A stretch of 42,036 bases of DNA from CAZEGV01 sp964511645 (GTDB taxonomy: Bacteria; Bacteroidota; Bacteroidia; Cytophagales; JAAEPT01). The position numbers and the translations under genes are program-made. The stretch's first letter is position 1. The number at the start of each line of letters is the position of its first letter. The stretch lies in NCBI GenBank assembly GCA_964511645.1, contig CAZEGV010000017.1:1-42036 (forward strand), written 5' to 3'. Under the pieces are notes generated by a model. It worked only from the letters and a program-made list of their open reading frames with translations. It ran no database searches and had not been told where the DNA came from. Below, one piece after another: positions 7,477 through 13,825 of the stretch.

Positions 7477-8780
7477 TATACAGATTTTTTTACTTTAAGA
7501 AATGCACCTTCGGTAGCGAAGATAGTTACTTTTTCTCCTTTTTCGATGTATCCATAAAGGCTTTGGGCATCATAAAGTTTTCCGTTGATTTCTATTTTTC
7601 CAATTAAGCGTAGCGTAGAGAACACAATTCCTTCTTGTCCGATTAGCTCCTCATTTGTATTTACTGCTTTTTGTTGGATTACAGATTCTACACTGAGGTT
7701 TTTGAATGTTTTAGATTTAATCAATGCCCTTGTACCAAAAACCACCAAAAAACTTGCACCAAATAAACTAACGAAGAGTACTGAAAATGCTTTGACTAAA
7801 TCATCATTAGAAACATAATCAAAATCTAGCCCTTTGTTTTTGAGCATTGAAAGAATCAATGATGAGAGGATAAAAATAACACCTGTAATCCCTGCTATAC
7901 CAAAGCCGGGGATAACGAATATCTCTAAGGCTAATAATAGAAATCCTAAAGCAAAGATAATCAGCTCCCAGTTGTCGAGTAAGCCGTGTAGATAATCGGG
8001 TAAAAAATAAAACACAACACCTATAAACGCTGCGAGGATAGGAAAGCCCACACCAGGGGTTTGAAGTTCAAAATAAATTCCGCCAATTATAATTAATACC
8101 AATAAAGACTTGATGGCAGGATGAATAAAAAAAGCAATTAGCTTATCGATTGACTTTTGTTTGTACTTAAGAATTTTATAATTAGTGATATTTTGTCCCT
8201 TTAGTAGGTCAGTGATGTTTTCGTAGCTAGCGATACAAATATTAGAATCAATAGCCTCTTTGGTGGTAAGCGAGAGTACAAAGGCACTATCTGTCCCTAG
8301 GTTTTTACCTACAAATAATTCGCACAAATCGGGGTTTTTTCCAGTGGCTTCAGCGGTAGCTCTAAACTCTGCTCGCATAGCAGATTGTCTTTTTTCTGGC
8401 ATTACGTAACCCTCTTGATTGACTACTGTAGATGCTCCTATAAAAGCACCTTTTGACATGAAAATAGAGTCGCAAGCAACAGAAATAAAACTCCCTGCTG
8501 ACCCAGCATTTTTATTGATATAAACCCACACAGGAATGTTGAGGCTTACAATTCTACTTACAATCTCATCAGCATCAAACACTACTCCACCATAAGTATT
8601 AAGTTCTAAAATAACCAAATCTGCTTTTTTTTCCTCAGCATCATTAAGAGCTAATTGTACGTATCGATTGGAAACAGGGTCGATAGTGGCGTTAAGCTTA
8701 AAGTAAAAAATAGTATTGGTACTGTCAGCAAAGGAGAGTCCGTGGCATAAAACCGCCAAAATTATGATAAGTTTTTTCAT
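7476..8780 (-). CDS. NfeD-family membrane serine protease
   Basis: A 434-residue protein of the long NfeD (NfeD1b) class. A signal peptide (MKKLIIILAVLCHGLSFADS) is followed by a ClpP-like protease domain (about 22-200) with NTYGGVV and NAGSAGSFISVACD; Ser94 is the likely nucleophile of a Ser-Lys dyad. Several membrane helices follow (about 218-360). The C-terminal OB-fold (about 360-434; IGQEGIVFSTLRLIGKIEIN) completes the architecture. Family members cleave membrane proteins such as stomatins and act in membrane quality control. No stomatin (SPFH) gene, the usual neighbour, is seen here. It overlaps kdsB by one base. Confidence 0.88.
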   Translation of the reverse strand: MKKLIIILAVLCHGLSFADSTNTIFYFKLNATIDPVSNRYVQLALNDAEEKKADLVILELNTYGGVVFDADEIVSRIVSLNIPVWVYINKNAGSAGSFISVACDSIFMSKGAFIGASTVVNQEGYVMPEKRQSAMRAEFRATAEATGKNPDLCELFVGKNLGTDSAFVLSLTTKEAIDSNICIASYENITDLLKGQNITNYKILKYKQKSIDKLIAFFIHPAIKSLLVLIIIGGIYFELQTPGVGFPILAAFIGVVFYFLPDYLHGLLDNWELIIFALGFLLLALEIFVIPGFGIAGITGVIFILSSLILSMLKNKGLDFDYVSNDDLVKAFSVLFVSLFGASFLVVFGTRALIKSKTFKNLSVESVIQQKAVNTNEELIGQEGIVFSTLRLIGKIEINGKLYDAQSLYGYIEKGEKVTIFATEGAFLKVKKSV

Positions 8781-8800
8781 CTATTCAATTTATTAGCGTA

Positions 8801-8825
8801 ATTTCGTAAATATATTTCGTAAATA
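8801..8825. repeat. two 12-base direct repeats in a divergent promoter region
   Basis: ATTTCGTAAATA occurs at 8801-8812 and again at 8814-8825, one base apart. The pair fills half of the 58-base gap between the divergent NfeD gene and the TTG-started gene at 8839. It may be a regulator site or a slippage product. Confidence 0.6.
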
Positions 8826-8838
8826 GAAAAAGAACGGC

Positions 8839-9561
8839 TTGAAAGAAGTTTTTAATTTAAGTATAGAAGGTGTTTTATGGAAGATTCACTATGATACGGT
8901 TTCTGATTGTTTTTTAATAGAAAACCGTATAGAAAGTCCTCGTGCAACACATTTTTATCTTGTGTCTATAAGTGGAGCTATCATTAATTCTTGGGAACCA
9001 GATATTGAAAATTGGTGGTTCAATACCTTGTTGTTTCATGATAAAAAAGTGTATTTTACATTATATGCAGATGAGGATTCTCCAGAAACTACTGAATTAC
9101 TGGTTTATGATGCGAATAAAGGTGAACTAATCCAGCATTATAAAGATTGCACAATAGCCAAGATTTTAGCGGAAGCGATAGAGATAAAAACATTAGAGGA
9201 AGAAATAATAATAAACCTCCCTAAGGCTAAACAGCCAAGTCTAAGTACTCCAGTTCAGTATATAGCCGAAACGGAATATTTTAAAACAGTAGCTAAATTC
9301 ATCATTCAGAGCCAAGACATTGTACCAGTTCAATTGATTGAATATCTCGAATATTCCAATTATATCATTATTTCTTACTATATTAAGAACAATGAGGGCT
9401 TAGATAATTATTTACTTATTCTGGACTCGGAAGGGAAGCTTCTGTATCAAGACTGTGTAGCAACAAAGTTAAAAGGAGTGGGAGACCATACTTTTTTTGC
9501 CCAGAAAGAGAAAATTTATTTTATCAAAGACAGTAATACTTTTAAAAGCATATCATTATGA
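8839..9561 (+). CDS. conserved Bacteroidota protein of unknown function, TTG start
   Basis: A 240-residue soluble protein without signal peptide or membrane helix. It contains many short beta strands (VLWKIHYDTVSDCFLIENRI, HFYLVSISGAIINSWE, YLLILDSEGKLLYQD), suggesting a beta-propeller-like fold. From memory it resembles the DUF4905 family, but this is not certain. The start must be TTG at 8839: an in-frame TAG lies at 8824-8826, and the open frame contains no internal methionine. Its stop overlaps the ATG of the LysM gene (ATGA), which indicates co-translation. A link to the cell envelope is inferred only from that neighbour. Confidence 0.72.
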   Translation: MKEVFNLSIEGVLWKIHYDTVSDCFLIENRIESPRATHFYLVSISGAIINSWEPDIENWWFNTLLFHDKKVYFTLYADEDSPETTELLVYDANKGELIQHYKDCTIAKILAEAIEIKTLEEEIIINLPKAKQPSLSTPVQYIAETEYFKTVAKFIIQSQDIVPVQLIEYLEYSNYIIISYYIKNNEGLDNYLLILDSEGKLLYQDCVATKLKGVGDHTFFAQKEKIYFIKDSNTFKSISL

Positions 9562-10409
9562 AATTAATATTTAGTATCATCTTAGGGTTTTTGTCATTGT
9601 TTTCTTATGCTTCTGTACAAGATTCGGTAGGAACAACCCGTGTCAACGGTTTGCGTTATATAATCCATATTGTAGAGAAGGGGGATACCTTTTACTCTTT
9701 ATCCAAAAAGTATAAAAAAAATGTCAGCCAGTTAAGGTTAGCGAGTAAAAACAACGAAACCTTATCAATAGGAGAGAAGCTATTGATTCCGATTTTAGGA
9801 TTTAATTCTAACACAAAAAACGTACACAAAGTACAAGTAAAAGAAACATTGTATTCCATCTCTAAAAAATATAATGTAAGCATTGAAAGTCTTAAAAAAT
9901 GGAATAATCTTAAAGACAATAGCCTGAACGAAGGACAAAAACTGATTGTTGGTCTTGATACTTTTTCGGGAGTTGAAAAACAAAATCCTAATACTCATAA
10001 AGTAGTAAAGGGAGAGACTTTATATAGCATTTCTAAGCAATTTGGATTGACGATTTCGATTCTCAAAAAATGGAACAATATAAAAGAAGGTTCAGGGATT
10101 TCTATTGGTCAAATCTTGATAGTAGGCAAAAAAAGAAGTCCTAGTATTAATTCTCAGCAAATATTGTTAGAATTATTGAAGGAAGATAGTCGGTTTTCTG
10201 ATGATTTAGCCCAATGTTTGTATAATAAACTACCTATTGGTACGATAGTTAAAATTACTTATACAAAAAGTCATAAAAGTATTTATGTAAAAGTAGTAGG
10301 CACAATCAATGTACATACTCAAGCAAATATTTTGATTAACACCAAAGCCTTGTCTCGATTAGGAGCGAAAAATAAAAGTTTTCATGTTTTGATCAGTACA
10401 GCCAAATAA
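9558..10409 (+). CDS. exported LysM-repeat protein with RlpA-like C-terminal domain
   Basis: A 283-residue envelope protein. It has a signal peptide (FSIILGFLSLFSYAS) and three LysM peptidoglycan-binding repeats at about residues 34-78 (VEKGDTFYSLSKKYKKNVSQ), 87-132 (VKETLYSISKKYNVSIESLK) and 145-190 (VKGETLYSISKQFGLTISIL). The last 60 residues (GTIVKITYTKSHKSIYVKVV, then LGAKNKSFHVLI) look like the double-psi barrel found in RlpA-type proteins. No amidase or NlpC/P60 catalytic motif is visible. It probably binds peptidoglycan and may have septal or structural duties. It overlaps the TTG-started gene upstream by 4 bases and is followed by a repeat element. Confidence 0.85.
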   Translation: MKLIFSIILGFLSLFSYASVQDSVGTTRVNGLRYIIHIVEKGDTFYSLSKKYKKNVSQLRLASKNNETLSIGEKLLIPILGFNSNTKNVHKVQVKETLYSISKKYNVSIESLKKWNNLKDNSLNEGQKLIVGLDTFSGVEKQNPNTHKVVKGETLYSISKQFGLTISILKKWNNIKEGSGISIGQILIVGKKRSPSINSQQILLELLKEDSRFSDDLAQCLYNKLPIGTIVKITYTKSHKSIYVKVVGTINVHTQANILINTKALSRLGAKNKSFHVLISTAK

Positions 10410-10420
10410 TAGATTAAAGG

Positions 10421-10559
10421 ACGTGCCACCATTCGCCTGAAAAAGGCTCATGCTGTCGGGCTATCCGCTATATCTTTTTTGTTTTTTTTGTTCTATATTT
10501 CGACAAGCTCAATATGCTACAAAAAAACAAAAAAGGATGTCGCTGCTATCCCTCACGCA
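10421..10559 (+). repeat. interspersed inverted-repeat element, copy 1
   Basis: An intergenic element of about 139 bases shared with 30770-30932. Conserved parts are GTCGGGCTATCCGCTATATC (10455-10474) on the left and GGATGTCGCTGCTA then TCCCTCACGC on the right. Between them lie arms 10472-10491 and 10519-10538, which are reverse complements of each other apart from two single-base gaps. A 16-base core, TTTCGACAAGCTCAAT (10498-10513), sits in the loop. CGTG (10422-10425) can pair with CACG (10554-10557) as an outer stem. An ATG inside it at 10514 is not a gene start. The element fills the gap between the LysM gene and the rhodanese operon. Confidence 0.75.
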
Positions 10560-10595
10560 TCTTACCTCGTTCAAACTTGAGTTTTTTTTGTGACC

Positions 10596-10609
10596 GTGAT
10601 AAACATCAC
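10596..10609. promoter_or_regulatory. Crp-like palindrome GTGATAAACATCAC
   Basis: GTGA-N6-TCAC with perfect arms matches the core of a Crp-type operator. It lies 73 bases before the first rhodanese gene, and a Crp/Fnr-family regulator is encoded in the same region at 17125. The assignment to that regulator is inference only. Confidence 0.45.
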
Positions 10610-10681
10610 TTTATAAGGAGTTTGATTGTATTACTTTTACAATATCAAATTAAAACAGAAACAAAAAAAAGAAAAAATATT

Positions 10682-10990
10682 ATGGGATTATTAGATGCAA
10701 TTTTCGGGTCAGGTTCAAATGAAAAAGTAAAAGAAATGTTGGAAAATGGAGCAGTTGTTATTGATGTTCGTTCTCCAGGAGAATTTCAAGGCGGTCATGT
10801 GGCAGGATCTAAAAACATACCTTTACAAACAATAGGAAGTAAAGTAGCAGAGATAAAAAAAATCAGTAAACCAATTGTACTTTGTTGTGCAAGCGGAAAC
10901 AGAAGTGGACAAGCCACTAGCATCTTAAAAGGTGAAGGTGTAGACTGCGAAAATGGCGGAAGCTGGATGGCAGTAAACGGTTTAGTATAA
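10682..10990 (+). CDS. rhodanese-like sulfurtransferase, cytoplasmic
   Basis: A 102-residue single-domain rhodanese. The substrate aspartate motif VIDVRSPGEFQGGHVAGSKN is followed by the active-site loop CASGNR, with catalytic Cys69 and Arg74 in the CxxxxR arrangement. Cys68 next to it and Cys89 are extra. Rhodaneses pass sulfane sulfur through a cysteine persulfide. The ATG at 10682 is preferred over the in-frame ATG at 10514, because the latter lies inside the repeat element and would add 56 non-homologous residues. It is the first gene of a seven-gene run. Without a signal peptide it should be cytosolic, pairing with the exported rhodanese next door. Confidence 0.9.
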   Translation: MGLLDAIFGSGSNEKVKEMLENGAVVIDVRSPGEFQGGHVAGSKNIPLQTIGSKVAEIKKISKPIVLCCASGNRSGQATSILKGEGVDCENGGSWMAVNGLV

Positions 10991-11015
10991 AAAATATATT
11001 TTAAATTAAAATTAT

Positions 11016-11038
11016 ACCTCGAAGTACTACTTCGAGGT
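11016..11038. other. perfect 11-base-arm palindrome between two rhodanese genes
   Basis: ACCTCGAAGTA (11016-11026) and its exact reverse complement TACTTCGAGGT (11028-11038) flank one central C. It would form a stable RNA hairpin 11 bases before the second rhodanese start. No T run follows, so it is not a standard terminator. It may process, attenuate or stabilise the operon mRNA. Confidence 0.8.
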
Positions 11039-11048
11039 CATTATAGAT

Positions 11049-11474
11049 ATGAAAAAGTTTTTAATAATATTAGCTGTATCACTAAGTGTATCAGCTTGCA
11101 CTGATGCTCAAAACAAAGAGCAAGCAACCGCTCCAAGTGTAGTCAAAAGAGTCGTAGCCGAAAATATAAATGCAGCAGATTTTTCTGCTAAAATTAACGC
11201 CACTACAAAAAAACAAGTTTTAGACGTTAGAACACCTCAAGAGTGGGTAAGTGGAATTATAAAAGGAGCAAATAAAATAAATGTTTTTGATGCAGATTTT
11301 AAAACTCAAGTAGCCAAATTAAACAAAGATGTACCTGTAATGGTGTATTGTAGATCTGGTGGTAGAAGTGGGAGAGCAATGAAAATACTTACAGGTATGG
11401 GCTTCAAAGAAGTTTATAACTTAAACGGTGGAATTGGTGCTTGGAAAGCCGCTCAATATGAGGTGGTTAAATAA
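11049..11474 (+). CDS. lipoprotein rhodanese-like sulfurtransferase
   Basis: A 141-residue protein with a lipoprotein signal (MKKFLIILAVSLSVSAC; lipid-modified Cys17), so it sits on the periplasmic face of a membrane. The rhodanese domain spans about 38-139, with VLDVRTPQEWVSGIIKGA and the active loop CRSGGR (catalytic Cys101, Arg106), then GFKEVYNLNGGIGAWK. It would carry sulfane sulfur outside the cytoplasm, complementing the cytosolic rhodanese upstream. The next gene begins inside its last codons (17-base overlap). Confidence 0.92.
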   Translation: MKKFLIILAVSLSVSACTDAQNKEQATAPSVVKRVVAENINAADFSAKINATTKKQVLDVRTPQEWVSGIIKGANKINVFDADFKTQVAKLNKDVPVMVYCRSGGRSGRAMKILTGMGFKEVYNLNGGIGAWKAAQYEVVK

Positions 11475-11712
11475 ATTACAAGAACCATGGGGTTTGATGA
11501 GAATCCTTCGATTAGCATTAGCCTTATGGCTTTTTTATGATGCCTATCACCAGCAAAATTGGTGGATGGCAGTCTTTGGTGTGTTCATTCTTTATCAAGT
11601 AATAGAAAACGTACAATGTACCTCTTGTGAGCAAACAGGGTCTTGTGATATTTCTGTAAAAAAAGAGAACCAATTACCTGTAAATGATGTTATAGACAAA
11701 GAACTAAAATAG
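11458..11712 (+). CDS. small membrane protein with CxxC, YgaP-membrane-domain-like
   Basis: About 84 residues if started at ATG 11458; an earlier in-frame ATG (11428) lies deeper in the rhodanese gene and is less likely. Two hydrophobic helices (ILRLALALWLFYDAYHQQ and WWMAVFGVFILYQVI) are followed by VQCTSCEQTGSC, a cysteine cluster with CxxC. The layout resembles the DUF2892 membrane module that follows rhodanese in E. coli YgaP. It could anchor a rhodanese or hold a metal or a persulfide; this is inferred from motif and neighbours. It overlaps the lipoprotein rhodanese by 17 bases. Confidence 0.75.
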   Translation: MRWLNKLQEPWGLMRILRLALALWLFYDAYHQQNWWMAVFGVFILYQVIENVQCTSCEQTGSCDISVKKENQLPVNDVIDKELK

Positions 11713-11720
11713 AAAATGTA

Positions 11721-11981
11721 ATGGAAAAGATAATTTATCTGGATAATATAAAATGTGGTGGTTGTGCTAAAAGTGTAGAAGGAGAAATCTTGAAAACGGA
11801 AGGAATTACAGAAGCAAAAGTAAATACAGAAGATGGTAGCGTAACTATTATTTACACAAAATATGATGAGGAATCATTAGAACAAAAACTATCCAAATTA
11901 GGTTATCCTCCTCAAGGAACATCTTCTACAGGACAAAAAGTGAAGTCATATGTGAGTTGTGCTATTGGTAAAATGAAATAA
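11721..11981 (+). CDS. HMA-domain metal-binding protein
   Basis: An 86-residue protein made of one heavy-metal-associated domain. The metal-binding loop is IKCGGCAKSVE, with Cys12 and Cys15, in a beta-alpha-beta-beta-alpha-beta order typical of copper chaperones (AKVNTEDGSVTIIYTKYDEE, then LGYPPQG). A further cysteine near the end (SYVSC) is not part of the fold. It probably binds Cu(I) or another soft metal in the cytosol. It is eight bases after the CxxC membrane protein and six before the methyltransferase, hence in one operon. Confidence 0.88.
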   Translation: MEKIIYLDNIKCGGCAKSVEGEILKTEGITEAKVNTEDGSVTIIYTKYDEESLEQKLSKLGYPPQGTSSTGQKVKSYVSCAIGKMK

Positions 11982-11987
11982 GCTTAA

Positions 11988-12572
11988 ATGGAGAAATTGA
12001 CAGCAACATTTTGGAAAAATAAGTACCTCGATAAAAATACAGGATGGGATTTGGGGAAATGCTCAAAACCTTTGATTGATTTTTTTGATTCTTTGACGAA
12101 TAAAAAGATTAAAATCCTTATTCCAGGATGTGGTAATGCTTATGAAGCAGAATACTTGCATCGTAATGGATTTACAAATGTTTATGTAGCAGATTGGGCA
12201 GAGCAACCTCTTTTTAATCTAAAACAAAGAGTACCTACATTTCCTAGTAATCACCTATTGCACGTAGATTTTTTTACAATAAAAGCAGAATTTGATATAA
12301 TTATTGAACAAACCTTTTTTTGTGCAATCAACCCTGAATTGAGAGTTGATTATGTAGAGAAAACGGCAAGTATTCTTCATGAAAATGGTTTGGTAGTCGG
12401 ATTGATGTTTGATGCAGAATTGAATAAAGATAAGCCACCATTTGGTGGTACAGAAGCCGAATATCGGTCTTTGTTTGCAACTCATTTTGATATTAAAAAA
12501 ATGGAAAAATGCTTATCGTCTGAAGGAGACAGAAATAAAAGAGAGTTTTTTGTGACATTCAAAAAAAGGTAG
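11988..12572 (+). CDS. thiopurine S-methyltransferase-like SAM-dependent methyltransferase
   Basis: A 194-residue Rossmann methyltransferase of the TPMT family. It begins with FWKNKYLDKNTGWDLGKCSK, the N-terminal lid typical of the family. SAM motif I is ILIPGCGNAYEAEYLH, followed by VADWAEQPL, then IIEQTFFCAINPE and the substrate-side PPFGGTEAEY. Bacterial members methylate thiols, selenium or tellurium compounds, and some give tellurite resistance. Its place beside two rhodaneses and an HMA protein suggests volatilising or capping a sulfur or chalcogen compound, by inference. The stop lies 2 bases before the next ATG (12575). Confidence 0.88.
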   Translation: MEKLTATFWKNKYLDKNTGWDLGKCSKPLIDFFDSLTNKKIKILIPGCGNAYEAEYLHRNGFTNVYVADWAEQPLFNLKQRVPTFPSNHLLHVDFFTIKAEFDIIIEQTFFCAINPELRVDYVEKTASILHENGLVVGLMFDAELNKDKPPFGGTEAEYRSLFATHFDIKKMEKCLSSEGDRNKREFFVTFKKR

Positions 12573-12574
12573 TG

Positions 12575-13432
12575 ATGGGTATATATATAAAGTCGTTGGG
12601 AGAGTATCTGTCTTATTTGAAAGGAGAAATCCTACATCCACACTATCAAAATTATTTCTATTTGTTAATTGTTCTTTCTTTAGTTGTTTGGGGCTTGGAG
12701 TACTTAACGCCTTGGAGAAAAAAGCAGTCAATCATCCGTAAAGACTTTTGGTTGGATGCTTTTTATATGTTTTTTAACTTCTTTATTTTTGCGGCGATAA
12801 TCAAAGGAGTATATGAACTGATCGCTATTTATTCTCCGATAAGTGCAAAGAGTTTTGCTTTACTTGATTTTAGTTATTTACCTGTATGGTTAGGTCTGTT
12901 GTTATTCTTTTTAATGAATGATTTTGTACAGTGGTTTACTCATGTGTTACTTCATAGGTTTTCTTTTTTGTGGGATTTTCATAAAGTACATCATTCCGTA
13001 AAAGAAATGGGATTTGCTGCTCACTTGCGTTATCACTGGATGGAAAACATTTTTTACAAACCCCTTAAAACCTTAGTGGTATTATTAATAGTAGGAGGAG
13101 AACCTCAAGATGCATTTATCGTTCATTTCATAGCCATAACTATTGGACATTTGAATCATGCCAATTTAGGATGGGATTATGGCTTTTTAAAATACGTATT
13201 TAATAACCCTAAAATGCATATTTGGCACCACGCCAAAGAAGTGCCTAAAGAACGTCCTTATGGTATGAATTATGGAATTAGTTTGAGTATTTGGGATTAT
13301 ATTTTTAAAACAAATTATATTCCTTCATCAGGTAGAGATATCCCATTAGGGTTTACTGAGGATAATAAATTTCCTAACAATTTTATTCAACAATCAATTT
13401 ACCCTTTAAACAAAAAAGATGGAAATAATTAA
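12575..13432 (+). CDS. sterol desaturase / fatty acid hydroxylase family membrane protein
   Basis: A 285-residue integral membrane di-iron enzyme. The histidine boxes are HVLLHR, HKVHHS, HLNH and HIWHH, the pattern of the fatty acid hydroxylase superfamily, set between at least four hydrophobic helices. Members add or remove hydrogen at C-H bonds of lipids. The substrate is unknown. ATG 12575 is preferred; a GTG at 12572 would add one residue and overlap the methyltransferase stop. It overlaps the next small gene by 14 bases. Why a lipid hydroxylase sits in a sulfur/metal operon is unclear. Confidence 0.9.
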   Translation: MGIYIKSLGEYLSYLKGEILHPHYQNYFYLLIVLSLVVWGLEYLTPWRKKQSIIRKDFWLDAFYMFFNFFIFAAIIKGVYELIAIYSPISAKSFALLDFSYLPVWLGLLLFFLMNDFVQWFTHVLLHRFSFLWDFHKVHHSVKEMGFAAHLRYHWMENIFYKPLKTLVVLLIVGGEPQDAFIVHFIAITIGHLNHANLGWDYGFLKYVFNNPKMHIWHHAKEVPKERPYGMNYGISLSIWDYIFKTNYIPSSGRDIPLGFTEDNKFPNNFIQQSIYPLNKKDGNN

Positions 13433-13646
13433 TAATTGGAAAAATGTTATTATGTTTTGCTTAACTTTAGGTTTGGCCCCGTTCTTACCAGAACCTCATA
13501 TTTGGGGTAAGATTAAATGGATAGCAGGTGGTGGAGAAGGAATGCAATTATTAGACTGGGGAGATGCTTTAATGCATGGATTACCTTGGTTGCTTTTACT
13601 GAGGTTAATTGTTATAACAGTGTTAGGCAAGAAGGTTGTAAAGTGA
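13419..13646 (+). CDS. small membrane protein of unknown function
   Basis: A 75-residue protein with two hydrophobic segments (NVIMFCLTLGLAPFLPEPHI and LPWLLLLRLIVITVLG) joined by a glycine-rich loop (IAGGGEGMQLLDWGD). No catalytic motif is visible. Similar short proteins with LAPF...HIxGK and a DW(G/F)D loop occur in Bacteroidota, as far as I recall, but no function is known. It starts 14 bases inside the desaturase gene and is the last gene before the terminator at 13671. Confidence 0.75.
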   Translation: MEIINNWKNVIMFCLTLGLAPFLPEPHIWGKIKWIAGGGEGMQLLDWGDALMHGLPWLLLLRLIVITVLGKKVVK

Positions 13647-13670
13647 TTTTTTGTTTGTTTAAGTTTAAAG

Positions 13671-13704
13671 AGTCCTTCTAAAACTATTTTAGAGGGACTT
13701 TTTT
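13671..13704 (+). terminator. terminator of the rhodanese operon
   Basis: AGTCC-T-TCTAAAA and TTTTAGA-G-GGACT form a 13-base-pair stem (one T-G pair) around a CTA loop, followed at once by six Ts (13699-13704). It lies 25 bases after the last gene of the run. Confidence 0.88.
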
Positions 13705-13741
13705 ATTTAAAACTGATAAATAAACTCGGTATTTTTTAATG

Positions 13742-13773
13742 TTTAGTCGTATATTTTTTGTAAAATAGCTTTG
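13742..13773 (+). promoter_or_regulatory. promoter of the propeller-phosphatase gene
   Basis: The -7 box TAGCTTTG (13766-13773) matches TAnnTTTG exactly. A weaker -33 element, TTTAG (13742-13746), lies 19 bases upstream. The start codon at 13826 would leave a leader of about 45 bases. Confidence 0.5.
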
Positions 13774-13825
13774 TAGTTATTTCCTGTGTGTGGGGATATG
13801 TGTTTTTAAGAGTTTTTGAATTAGG

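Noticed and set aside
10514..10681. 56-residue N-terminal extension of the first rhodanese
   Set aside because: It lies partly inside the repeat element and has no protein-like conservation; the ATG at 10682 gives a normal single-domain rhodanese.
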